The notes under the pieces were generated by a model. That model had not been told where the DNA came from. It made no database searches and was given only the letters and a program-made list of their open reading frames with translations. 64,000 nt of DNA from Terriglobia bacterium (GTDB lineage Bacteria > Acidobacteriota > Terriglobia > Terriglobales > Acidobacteriaceae). Positions 36,372 through 43,597 of this stretch are shown here, piece by piece. The position numbers and the translations under genes are program-made. The first letter of the stretch is position 1; each line of letters starts with the position of its first letter. The stretch spans positions 1 to 64,000 of the forward strand of contig JAIQFZ010000030.1 in the NCBI GenBank assembly GCA_020073015.1, given 5' to 3'.

Positions 36372-38247
36372 CGTGATCAACCTGCGCGAGGAAATTGATC
36401 GGTTGATTGCGGAAGGAGCGGCGGAGAAAGCGCGCGCGCGCATGGACGAACTCTGGCGGCGCGATCCAGGATCGGCCGCCGCCAGCTTCGTTGCTTCACG
36501 CATCGGCCAACTCCGCGAAAAGCTCGCGCTCGCGAAATTTAAGCTCGCGATTCTCCGTTCGTTCACCGTCGAGCCCATCGTCCCATTGCTGCGGGCCGAG
36601 GCCTTCATCTATGGCATCGATCTTGAAGTCCACGTCGGCGACTTCAACACCTACGTGCAGGACATCGTCGACGCAAGCAGTTCTCTCTACCGCTTTGCGC
36701 CCACCGCCGTTGTACTCGCGGTCCGCGTCGAAGAAGCCGCGCCCGACCTTGCCGGTGACTTCGCCGATCTGGCGCCCGCTGCCGCACGACAGGCTGTCGA
36801 GCGCGTCGTCCGTACCTTCGAGCAGTCGGTCTCCGCTTTCCGCCAGCATAGCCAGGCTGCGCTCATCGTGCATTCGCTCGCGCCGCCCGGCCATCCGAGC
36901 CTCGGCGTGCTCGATAGCCAGTCCGAAGCCGGCCAGTCCGGCTTGGTCCGCAAGATCAACGCCGAATTGCGCCGCATCGCCGAAAGCTTCCGCGGCGTTT
37001 ACATCCTCGACTATGACGCGCTCGTCGCCCGTTACGGCAGCCAGCGCTGGCACGACGAACGCAAGTGGCTGATGGCCCGCCTGCCCATCAGCGCCGATCA
37101 CCTGCTTCCCATGGCGCGCGAGTGGGTGCGCTTCCTCGTTCCGCTCACCGGCCGCACAGCCAAGGCGCTGGTCGTCGATCTCGACAACACGCTCTGGGGT
37201 GGCGTCATCGGCGAAGATGGTTTGACCGGTATCAAGGTCGGCCCCGAATATCCCGGCGCCGCTTACCAGGTCCTGCATCGCGCCCTGCTCGATCTGTCGC
37301 GCAAGGGAATTCTGCTCGCCATCTGCAGCAAGAACAATCTCGACGACGCCATGGAAGCGCTGGACAAACATCCCGGCATGTTGGTGCGCCCCAAACACTT
37401 TGCCGCTGTACGCATCAACTGGACCGACAAGGCACAGAACCTCCGCGAGATCGCCCAGGAACTCAACATCGGTATTGAGTCGCTCGCCTTCCTTGATGAC
37501 AACCCCTTCGAACGCGAGCAGGTTCGCGCCGCGCTTCCGGAAGTCACCGTCATAGACCTGCCACAGAACCCGCTGGAATACGCCGCTGCCGTGCGTGACT
37601 GTCCCGTCTTCGAGCGCCTGACGCTTTCCGCCGAAGATCAGCAGCGCACTGCTATGTACGCCGAGCAACGCCAGCGTGCCCACGCCGAACAGACCTTCCA
37701 GTCGAAGGAGGATTTCTTTCGCTTCCTCGAACAGGAGGCGGAACTCGAGCCCGTCTCCGATCTCACGCTCGCACGCGTCGCCCAGCTCACGCAGAAGACG
37801 AACCAGTTCAACCTGACCACTCGCCGCTACACCGAGCAGCAGATCGCCGAAATGGCTGCACGCTCAGACTGGCACATCTTCTCCATCCGCGTGAAAGACC
37901 GCTTCGGCGACCACGGCCTCGTCGGCGTCGCCATCGCGCACGACCAGGGCGAACAGTGCGAAGTAGACACGTTCCTCCTCAGTTGCCGGGTCATCGGACG
38001 CACGGTCGAGACGGCACTTCTCGCGCACATCGCCCAGAGTGCCGCCGAACGTGGCTGCAGACGCCTGGTCGGATGGTTTCTGCCCACCCGGAAAAATGCG
38101 CCCGCCCGCGACTTCTACGAGCAACATGGCTTCCAGCGGCAGGAAAGTAACGGGACAGGTTCGCTCTGGGCGCTCGATCTCAACAACTCTCCCTTGCGCT
38201 CGCCCGACTGGATTAAGCTGAAAGTTCACAACGGAGGAAGGAATTGA
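36355..38247 (+). CDS. FkbH-like HAD-IIIC protein (glyceryl/acyl-ACP synthase type)
   Basis: The 630-residue protein has, after an N-terminal region of ~260 residues, the HAD motif VVDLDNTLWGG (nucleophile Asp275, Asp277) followed by GVIGEDG, CSKNNLDDA, and FLDDNPFEREQVR. A GNAT-like C-terminal part (about 470-620) ends in FLPTRKNAPARDFYEQHGF. FkbH proteins take D-1,3-bisphosphoglycerate, dephosphorylate it and load the glyceryl group onto an ACP thiol. The adjacent ACP (TTG start within this stop codon) supports that. ATG36355 overlaps the VOC gene by 17 nt and is preceded by CAGGGG; the frame also extends to 36238 without homology. Confidence 0.87.
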   Translation: MAAEHDVINLREEIDRLIAEGAAEKARARMDELWRRDPGSAAASFVASRIGQLREKLALAKFKLAILRSFTVEPIVPLLRAEAFIYGIDLEVHVGDFNTYVQDIVDASSSLYRFAPTAVVLAVRVEEAAPDLAGDFADLAPAAARQAVERVVRTFEQSVSAFRQHSQAALIVHSLAPPGHPSLGVLDSQSEAGQSGLVRKINAELRRIAESFRGVYILDYDALVARYGSQRWHDERKWLMARLPISADHLLPMAREWVRFLVPLTGRTAKALVVDLDNTLWGGVIGEDGLTGIKVGPEYPGAAYQVLHRALLDLSRKGILLAICSKNNLDDAMEALDKHPGMLVRPKHFAAVRINWTDKAQNLREIAQELNIGIESLAFLDDNPFEREQVRAALPEVTVIDLPQNPLEYAAAVRDCPVFERLTLSAEDQQRTAMYAEQRQRAHAEQTFQSKEDFFRFLEQEAELEPVSDLTLARVAQLTQKTNQFNLTTRRYTEQQIAEMAARSDWHIFSIRVKDRFGDHGLVGVAIAHDQGEQCEVDTFLLSCRVIGRTVETALLAHIAQSAAERGCRRLVGWFLPTRKNAPARDFYEQHGFQRQESNGTGSLWALDLNNSPLRSPDWIKLKVHNGGRN

Positions 38248-38492
38248 ATTCAACGTTTCAGCAGGTGCAGGTGATCGCATCCGACATCTTCGGAGTGCCC
38301 GCCGGCAAGATCACCGCCGACTCATCGCCTGAAACCATCGAGACCTGGGACTCCATGCAGCACTTGAACCTCGTGCTCGCCATCGAAGAAAAGTTCGGAG
38401 TGCAACTGGCTCCCGAAGACATCGAGCAGATGAAAACCATAGGCGCAGCCGCCGCCCTGGTCGCCAAGAAACTCCAGTCCGCTGTGCGATAG
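38244..38492 (+). CDS. acyl carrier protein
   Basis: The 82-residue protein has the 4'-phosphopantetheine site WDSMQHLNL with attachment Ser37, acidic helix II (AIEEKFGVQL) and ACP size. It starts at TTG38244, with GGAGG 5 nt upstream, inside the stop codon of the FkbH-like gene. This TTGA overlap implies tight coupling. It probably carries a glyceryl or short acyl group made by the FkbH-like protein. It is distinct from the housekeeping AcpP (DSLD motif), here DSMQH. Confidence 0.9.
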   Translation: MNSTFQQVQVIASDIFGVPAGKITADSSPETIETWDSMQHLNLVLAIEEKFGVQLAPEDIEQMKTIGAAAALVAKKLQSAVR

Positions 38493-38638
38493 AATCTCAC
38501 GTCCGGGAGCCTCGGAGGAGAACCACATCCCGGAGGAACGACTGACGCGCTTTGCTCACAGACTTCGCGCTTGCTCTTTAGTGGTGCAGCGGTGTACAGG
38601 CCGGGGAAAAAGTCGGCGTTGCACCTCATTTTGGGTGG

Positions 38639-38691
38639 CGCAGCGCTTTAGCGCTGCGATAGCCACTTCTTTTGAATGTCGGCTTCAGCCG
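38639..38691. repeat. intergenic palindromes
   Basis: CGCAGCGCT-TT-AGCGCTGCG (38639-38658) is a perfect 9-bp inverted repeat flanked by GTGG/CCAC. It is followed at 38680-38691 by CGGCT-TC-AGCCG. Together they fill much of the gap between the ACP and the acyltransferase-like gene. They are probably dispersed palindromic elements, and could also act as terminators. Confidence 0.6.
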
Positions 38692-38746
38692 CTGAGGTAA
38701 GCTGCTACAGGACACTACACGCACTGCCGAGCCTCGCTTCTCATTC

Positions 38747-39868
38747 ATGCCCATCGTCATCCAACCCTACCGCCCCGAGCACGAACCCGCCGTCGCCGAG
38801 TTCAACCAGCGCCTCCGCCGGGCCGGCGAAGACGAGAACATGGTCTTCTATCGCTATGCCGAACCGCGATGGCTCCCGCGCACCGCCAATTCCCGCATCT
38901 ATCACGAATTCTTCGTCGCCATCGACAACGGCGTCGTGCGCGGTGGCTACGCGCTCAAAACCCAGGACTTCCTCTTCCCCGACGGACAAGTCCGGTCTAT
39001 CGCCTACTATCACCACCCACTCTCCGAAGGCATCGTCAACAAAGCGCACGCCGTCGTCGGCACGCTCCTGCTGCGCGATGCCATGCAGCGCGCCCCGCTG
39101 CTCTACTGTCTCGGCATGGGAGGCTACGACCGACCGCTACCGCAAATGCTGATCCGCCTCGGATGGGCCCACTGTCTCGTGCCATTTTTCTTCCGGGTGC
39201 TGAACCCCACAAGGTTTCTAAGGCAAATGCAGACCCTGCGCGAGTCGGCCAAACGCAGAATCGCGATGGACCTCGCCGCCTTCACCGGTGCCGGATGGGT
39301 CGGCTCGAAACTGTTCCAAACCTACCGCACGCTGACCGCTCCCCCCGCGGCGAAAGCCGAGATCCACGAGGTCACGACATTCGAAGCCAGTTCTCAGATC
39401 CTATGGGAACACGCAAAACAGATCTGTTCGTTCACCGCCGTGCGCGGCTGCGACACGCTCCAAAGCTTGTATCCGCCCTCGGAAACGCACCTTACCCGGA
39501 TTGAAATCAAGCGCGCTGGCAGTGCGATCGGCTGGGCCGTGGTCGGCGAGCGCCGCAAGGATGCGAAGTACGGCAACCTGCGCGTCGGCTCGGTCGTCGA
39601 TTGCTGGGCGCTTCCGGGAGACTTTCTTCCGGTCGTGCGAGCTGCAACCGAAACACTGACGCGCCAGGGCTTTGACCTGATCCTCACCAATCAGAGTCAT
39701 CAAGACTGGGGCCGCACCTTCAAGGCCGCGGGGTACCTCTCTGGGCCCTCGAACTTCCTCTTCGCAGCATCCAAGAAGCTGGCAGAACTGCTGGCTCCCT
39801 TCGACGAAACGCGCGTGCGGATGCACCTGACAAGAGCCGACGGCGACGGCCTGCCCAGGAATTTTTAG
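38747..39868 (+). CDS. GNAT-like acyltransferase, probable
   Basis: The 373-residue soluble protein resembles the bacterial GNAT/FemAB-like N-acyltransferases seen in capsule clusters: an opening VIQPYRPEHEPAVAEFNQRL, a central IDNGVVRGGYALKTQDFLF and a C-terminal IGWAVVGERRKDAKYGNLR strand-turn-strand. There is no signal peptide or membrane helix. Lying next to the ACP and FkbH-like genes, it could transfer the ACP-bound group to the polysaccharide unit. This is inference, since no catalytic residue is identified. No clear ribosome binding site precedes the ATG. Confidence 0.55.
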   Translation: MPIVIQPYRPEHEPAVAEFNQRLRRAGEDENMVFYRYAEPRWLPRTANSRIYHEFFVAIDNGVVRGGYALKTQDFLFPDGQVRSIAYYHHPLSEGIVNKAHAVVGTLLLRDAMQRAPLLYCLGMGGYDRPLPQMLIRLGWAHCLVPFFFRVLNPTRFLRQMQTLRESAKRRIAMDLAAFTGAGWVGSKLFQTYRTLTAPPAAKAEIHEVTTFEASSQILWEHAKQICSFTAVRGCDTLQSLYPPSETHLTRIEIKRAGSAIGWAVVGERRKDAKYGNLRVGSVVDCWALPGDFLPVVRAATETLTRQGFDLILTNQSHQDWGRTFKAAGYLSGPSNFLFAASKKLAELLAPFDETRVRMHLTRADGDGLPRNF

Positions 39869-39896
39869 CTCAGGTCTCAGTAAGTGCAATTGGAGA

Positions 39897-39916
39897 GACG
39901 GGCGTCCCCGCCCGTC
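39897..39916. terminator. hairpin between convergent genes
   Basis: GACGGGCG (39897-39904) and CGCCCGTC (39909-39916) form a perfect 8-bp stem with loop TCCC. It fills the gap between the acyltransferase-like gene (ends 39868) and the sulfotransferase on the other strand (ends 39917). It could serve as a bidirectional transcription stop, but has no U-tract, and also resembles the palindromes at 35702 and 38639. Confidence 0.5.
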
Positions 39917-40789
39917 CTACTGCCCCGCGTGTGTCGCTACCGGTGCGTCTTTCTCCACCTCGCTCGACAGCGCATAACCAAGCTGCTTCATGATCGCGCC
40001 CCAGTGTGCCTCCATGTAGGCCACTGTCTTCTCCGGAAGCACCGTGCGCCATCCACCCGACGCCGCCTTCCGCACAAACGGCTTGTCCGAGCGGGTGTGG
40101 AAAGTGGCCACCCACTTCCTCCCCTGCGTCTCTTCCATCTTGCGCATGTTGGCGGCGGAACTGAGCTCGATCGCTCGATTGATCCGCTGCACATCCGGAT
40201 CCATGCCCATGAACTCTGCCACGCGCGCCAGTTCCCGCTGCGGGTTCGCCTGCAGGTCTTCATATCGCATCATGATGAAGCCATCGTGCCCCTGGCGGGT
40301 CGCGAGCCAACTGTTGACGTGGTCGGCCCACGAACCGATGCGCCGCCAAAATTTACCCGACATCCACAGCGGAACAAACTCCTCGATCGGACAACCCTCG
40401 GGCACGGAACGCAGCTTCATCTCCCAGTGGTAGTTCGAAATGGCAACGTCGCGGGGGTCGCGCACGATGTAAATCACGCGGCGGTAGCGGGCATCGAAAC
40501 ATTCATGGCTCTTGAGCACGCGCGGACGCGGACGGCGCCGCAGCACCCAGTCCGCGGTCTTGTACATATCGGGCACCAGGCGCTCCACGTTCAGGAAGGT
40601 GACAGGTTCACTGGGATTGACGAAATTCCCCACCAGGAAGCGCGTCCACGTATTGCCCGATCGCGGATACGAAGTCAGAAACACATCGTCATCGAAAATC
40701 GTGATCTCCCGCTCCAGCAGCGTGTGCCGGAACAATACGTCACTTACGCGCGAAAGATGCCGCAATGCCCTTCGAACCAGTAACGCCAT
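39917..40789 (-). CDS. PAPS-dependent sulfotransferase
   Basis: The 290-residue protein is of the same branch as the tandem copies at 18966-21615: TSYPRSGNTWTRFLVGNF, VLKSHECFDARY (catalytic His), YIVRDPRDVAISNYHW, MMRYEDLQANPQREL and RKAASGGWRTVLPEKTV are visible. It is last in a minus-strand operon (dehydrogenase, FemAB-like, sulfotransferase) that has a sigma-54-like site upstream. Its distance from the tandem (19 kb) and separate operon suggest it modifies a different position or stage. Confidence 0.91.
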   Translation of the reverse strand: MALLVRRALRHLSRVSDVLFRHTLLEREITIFDDDVFLTSYPRSGNTWTRFLVGNFVNPSEPVTFLNVERLVPDMYKTADWVLRRRPRPRVLKSHECFDARYRRVIYIVRDPRDVAISNYHWEMKLRSVPEGCPIEEFVPLWMSGKFWRRIGSWADHVNSWLATRQGHDGFIMMRYEDLQANPQRELARVAEFMGMDPDVQRINRAIELSSAANMRKMEETQGRKWVATFHTRSDKPFVRKAASGGWRTVLPEKTVAYMEAHWGAIMKQLGYALSSEVEKDAPVATHAGQ

Positions 40790-40801
40790 CGCCTGTTCCC
40801 C

Positions 40802-41833
40802 TTATTCTTCCGCCGGACTGCGCTCAGCAGCCGAACGATTCCCCTGCAGCCATCCGAGAAACTTCTGTTTGCGCGCAAACATATTACGCGCCTCGTTGCG
40901 CAGGGTTCCTACAATCTGATATTTCGACTTGGTAAACCACGGCACACGATGTGGGGTGCAGCCGTATTTTTCCTTGTACGTCCCTTCGCCGCCCCAATCG
41001 AAAATCGTTGCGCCCCGCTTCTTCCAATAGCGGATCGCGTACCAATGACATGCTTCGTTAGGACGGAAATTCTGGTACGAACGGAAACTTGCGTTGCCCC
41101 AGAACTCTGCAATCTTATTGAAACCGGGATAAATTCCGGTCGCAATGCACTTCCCTTCTGGATCGCGCGCGCGAATCAGCAAGACGTTGCCACTCGGCTT
41201 AAGATTCTTCACCAGCGAGCGGACGCGCTCCACGGAATAGGTAGGTACCAGGCCCTGCTTGGCGAAAACGTCTTTAAGTTGTTCGTAGTATTCGTCCGCG
41301 AAGGCCAAGTCGTGCGCTTCTTCGATCTTCACGCCGCTTTTCTCCGCCTTGCGAACGCAGCGGCGGCATGCGCTTTCCATACCATTGAACAATTCGTCTT
41401 CCGATTTCGTCAGGTCCGTCCGATAGGAGCCGTAATATTCCGCTTTGAACCCGAGCGCCTCACCGTCGTCAAACGTAAAATTCGGGTCGGAAACTTCCAT
41501 GTGCAGACACTTCAGGTGGTCCCATGCAAACTTCTCCAACGCTTCGAGCGCAGCGCGGTGGGAAATGCCGTGATTTAGATTGAATCCAATGTAGGGTGTG
41601 GTCCAGCCCGGAAAGGAACTGCCCAGAACCTTCATTCCAAACTTCGAGAAGGTCAACCCGGTGAAGTACCCGACAACGTCGCTTCCCTCGCGCACTTCCG
41701 CAAGCACGGGCGTGGCACCTTGCGACTCGGCCACAAAGTGCAGCCACTCGCGCGTTTGGAAAACCGTACGATCCGCGAAGCTGTCCAGAACCTTCCAGTC
41801 CGCCGCTTTGCAATCAACCTGGTGAAGCTTCAT
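40802..41833 (-). CDS. FemAB-like GNAT-fold aminoacyl/acyltransferase
   Basis: From ATG41833 (GGGAG upstream; an in-frame ATG-like start at 41863 adds 10 residues) the product is 343 residues. It has the Acetyltransf_6/FemAB pattern: VFQTREWLHFVAESQG near the N-terminus, MESACRRCVRKAEKSGV in the middle, and AIRYWKKRGATIFDWGGEGTY followed by KEKYGC near the end. Similar proteins occur in XrtA-type exopolysaccharide loci. Members transfer amino acids or acyl groups to amino sugars. It is situated between a sugar-nucleotide dehydrogenase and a sulfotransferase. Confidence 0.8.
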   Translation of the reverse strand: MKLHQVDCKAADWKVLDSFADRTVFQTREWLHFVAESQGATPVLAEVREGSDVVGYFTGLTFSKFGMKVLGSSFPGWTTPYIGFNLNHGISHRAALEALEKFAWDHLKCLHMEVSDPNFTFDDGEALGFKAEYYGSYRTDLTKSEDELFNGMESACRRCVRKAEKSGVKIEEAHDLAFADEYYEQLKDVFAKQGLVPTYSVERVRSLVKNLKPSGNVLLIRARDPEGKCIATGIYPGFNKIAEFWGNASFRSYQNFRPNEACHWYAIRYWKKRGATIFDWGGEGTYKEKYGCTPHRVPWFTKSKYQIVGTLRNEARNMFARKQKFLGWLQGNRSAAERSPAEE

Positions 41834-41853
41834 CGGTCTCCCAGTCGCTCCGG

Positions 41854-43179
41854 TTACCAGCAAATGCCTTCGTAAGTCTTCGCGCCTTCCGGACGCTTCG
41901 TGCGATCCAGGTGGATGAGGTCGATCACGATCTGCTCAGGTCGCAGGAACCTGGCCAGTTGTTCTTTGTTCGCCGACTTGTTACCCAGGATCACCACTTC
42001 GGCCGAGCGCAGCACGACTTCCAGATCGGCGGAGAGCACCGATCCGATGTGCGGAATCACCTGCTCGATGTACTGGCGATTCGCACCCGCCAGGCGTCCG
42101 AGTGAAACATCTTCGTCCCACACACGCACTTCGAGACCCTCTCCCATTAGGCGCTTGATCAGTTGCACCTGTGGGCTCTCGCGCAGATCGTCGGTGCCCG
42201 CCTTGAAGCTTAATCCCAGTTGCGCAATTTTCTTTTTGCCCGTGCTCATCACCATATCCACCGCGCGATCGATGTGCTCGGCATTGCTCGGCATGAGCGA
42301 TTCCAGCAAGGGCAGCTTCAGATCAAGCTCTTTCGCCTTGTACGTGATCGCCCGCAGGTCTTTGGGCAGGCAGGAACCGCCGAACGCAAATCCCGGAGAA
42401 AGATACGCTGGAGAGATATTCAACTTCGTGTCGGACGTGAAAATCTTCGTGACCGCCTGCGCGTCCACGCCGAGGTGCTTGCACATAGTTCCCATCTCGT
42501 TGGCGAAACCGACTTTCAGCGCGTGGTAGCAGTTCGAGAAATATTTGACCATTTCGGCCACGGGAATGGTTGTTTCGTACAGCGTGCCCGGAGTGCTCTT
42601 GTAGAGTTCGCGCAGGGGCGCGAGATGATTTGTGTCGCTCGCCCCAAGAATCGTATATGGCGGATTCAAGAAGTCGGCCACCGCACTGCCTTCGCGCATG
42701 AACTCCGGGTTATAGCAGACGGTGAAATCCTGGCCGCACTTCTTCCCGCTCTCTCGTTCAAGAATGGGCAGGACAACCGTCTCGGTCGTCCCCGGCAACA
42801 CCGTGCTGCGCAACACAAACACATGTGGCGTCTTTTTCTGGCGGATGACTGCACCGATTTCTTTCGCAACACTCTCGATGTGGCTCAGATCCAGCTTCCC
42901 GTTTTTCAGGCTCGGCGTGCCCACACAGACAAACGATACTTCGGAGTTCAGCACCGCCTCAGTCGCGTCGGTGGTGGCATGCAGACGACAAGCCTTGTTC
43001 GCTTCCGCGACCAACTCGCTCATGCGGGCTTCGATGATCGGGGTACGGCCCGAGTCCAGCATTTCCACCTTGGCGCGGCTGACGTCTACGCCAATGACTT
43101 TGTGGCCCATGGACGCGAAACACGCGGCCGATACCGACCCGACGTATCCCAAACCGAAGATGCTGACTGACAAGCTCAA
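41854..43179 (-). CDS. nucleotide-sugar 6-dehydrogenase (GDP-mannose / UDP-glucose type)
   Basis: The 441-residue enzyme oxidises a nucleotide-hexose to the uronate in two NAD+-dependent steps. The Rossmann motif SIFGLGYVGS is near the N-terminus; the catalytic Cys270 lies in GGSCLPKDLRA; CYNPEFMREGSAV, YFSNCYHALKVGFANE and GLSFKAGTDDLRESP are family signatures. The length and the MGTMC and PSN segments resemble AlgD-type GDP-mannose dehydrogenase more than Ugd, but both are possible. The TTG at 43179, with GGAGA 6 nt upstream, is chosen over an ATG-like start at 43272, because that upstream region holds the sigma-54-like site. It supplies uronic acid to the polymer. Confidence 0.87.
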   Translation of the reverse strand: MSLSVSIFGLGYVGSVSAACFASMGHKVIGVDVSRAKVEMLDSGRTPIIEARMSELVAEANKACRLHATTDATEAVLNSEVSFVCVGTPSLKNGKLDLSHIESVAKEIGAVIRQKKTPHVFVLRSTVLPGTTETVVLPILERESGKKCGQDFTVCYNPEFMREGSAVADFLNPPYTILGASDTNHLAPLRELYKSTPGTLYETTIPVAEMVKYFSNCYHALKVGFANEMGTMCKHLGVDAQAVTKIFTSDTKLNISPAYLSPGFAFGGSCLPKDLRAITYKAKELDLKLPLLESLMPSNAEHIDRAVDMVMSTGKKKIAQLGLSFKAGTDDLRESPQVQLIKRLMGEGLEVRVWDEDVSLGRLAGANRQYIEQVIPHIGSVLSADLEVVLRSAEVVILGNKSANKEQLARFLRPEQIVIDLIHLDRTKRPEGAKTYEGICW

Positions 43180-43230
43180 GCAAAGTCTCCTCACCCGTCT
43201 GGCTATTCCCATCCAGTGTGCAAGAACCAG

Positions 43231-43247
43231 AGCAACCCACTCGCCAT
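43231..43247 (-). promoter_or_regulatory. sigma-54-like promoter of the dehydrogenase operon
   Basis: On the minus strand ATGGCGAGTGGGTTGCT shows TGGC at -24 and a perfect TTGCT at -12, with GG and GC 10 nt apart. It lies about 50 nt before the TTG start at 43179, a suitable leader. It would drive the dehydrogenase, FemAB-like and sulfotransferase genes. Confidence 0.5.
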
Positions 43248-43597
43248 CGGTGGTGCCCGTGTTCCGAGACAATCAATACAACACTAGCATTTTCAACATG
43301 TTACAGACTATCTTGAAAATTCTCCGAAGTCCAGCCCCGGTCTGATGGCAAATAGTGGACAAGTTTTTCCACTCGAAGGAACACTCGTGGGACAAATTGG
43401 AGACACAGAATCCTAACCTGCCGGGTTCCGGGGCAAAAGGTGTCGACCGGACAACGATTTACAAGAGTCGCGGATCTTCCTTTGCCCCGGAAACATGGAA
43501 ACTGTCGTGCGGGCCAGATTTAACGAAGTTGCATGAGTACTCCAGGGTTTCCCGTCGGTAAAGACCGCTCTTCTTCGCATGTAAGATAGGAAAATCT
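43248..43597. other. divergent intergenic region
   Basis: About 350 bases lie between the dehydrogenase operon (minus) and the heparinase gene (plus). One weak inverted repeat (GTGGA/TCCAC near 43355-43372) is visible. No sigma-54-like GG-N10-GC site is seen for the plus strand, and no gene. Confidence 0.4.

Noticed and set aside
36496-37683. 395-codon minus-strand frame opposite the FkbH-like gene
   Set aside because: The opposite strand has the HAD motif and start signals; the antisense product has none.
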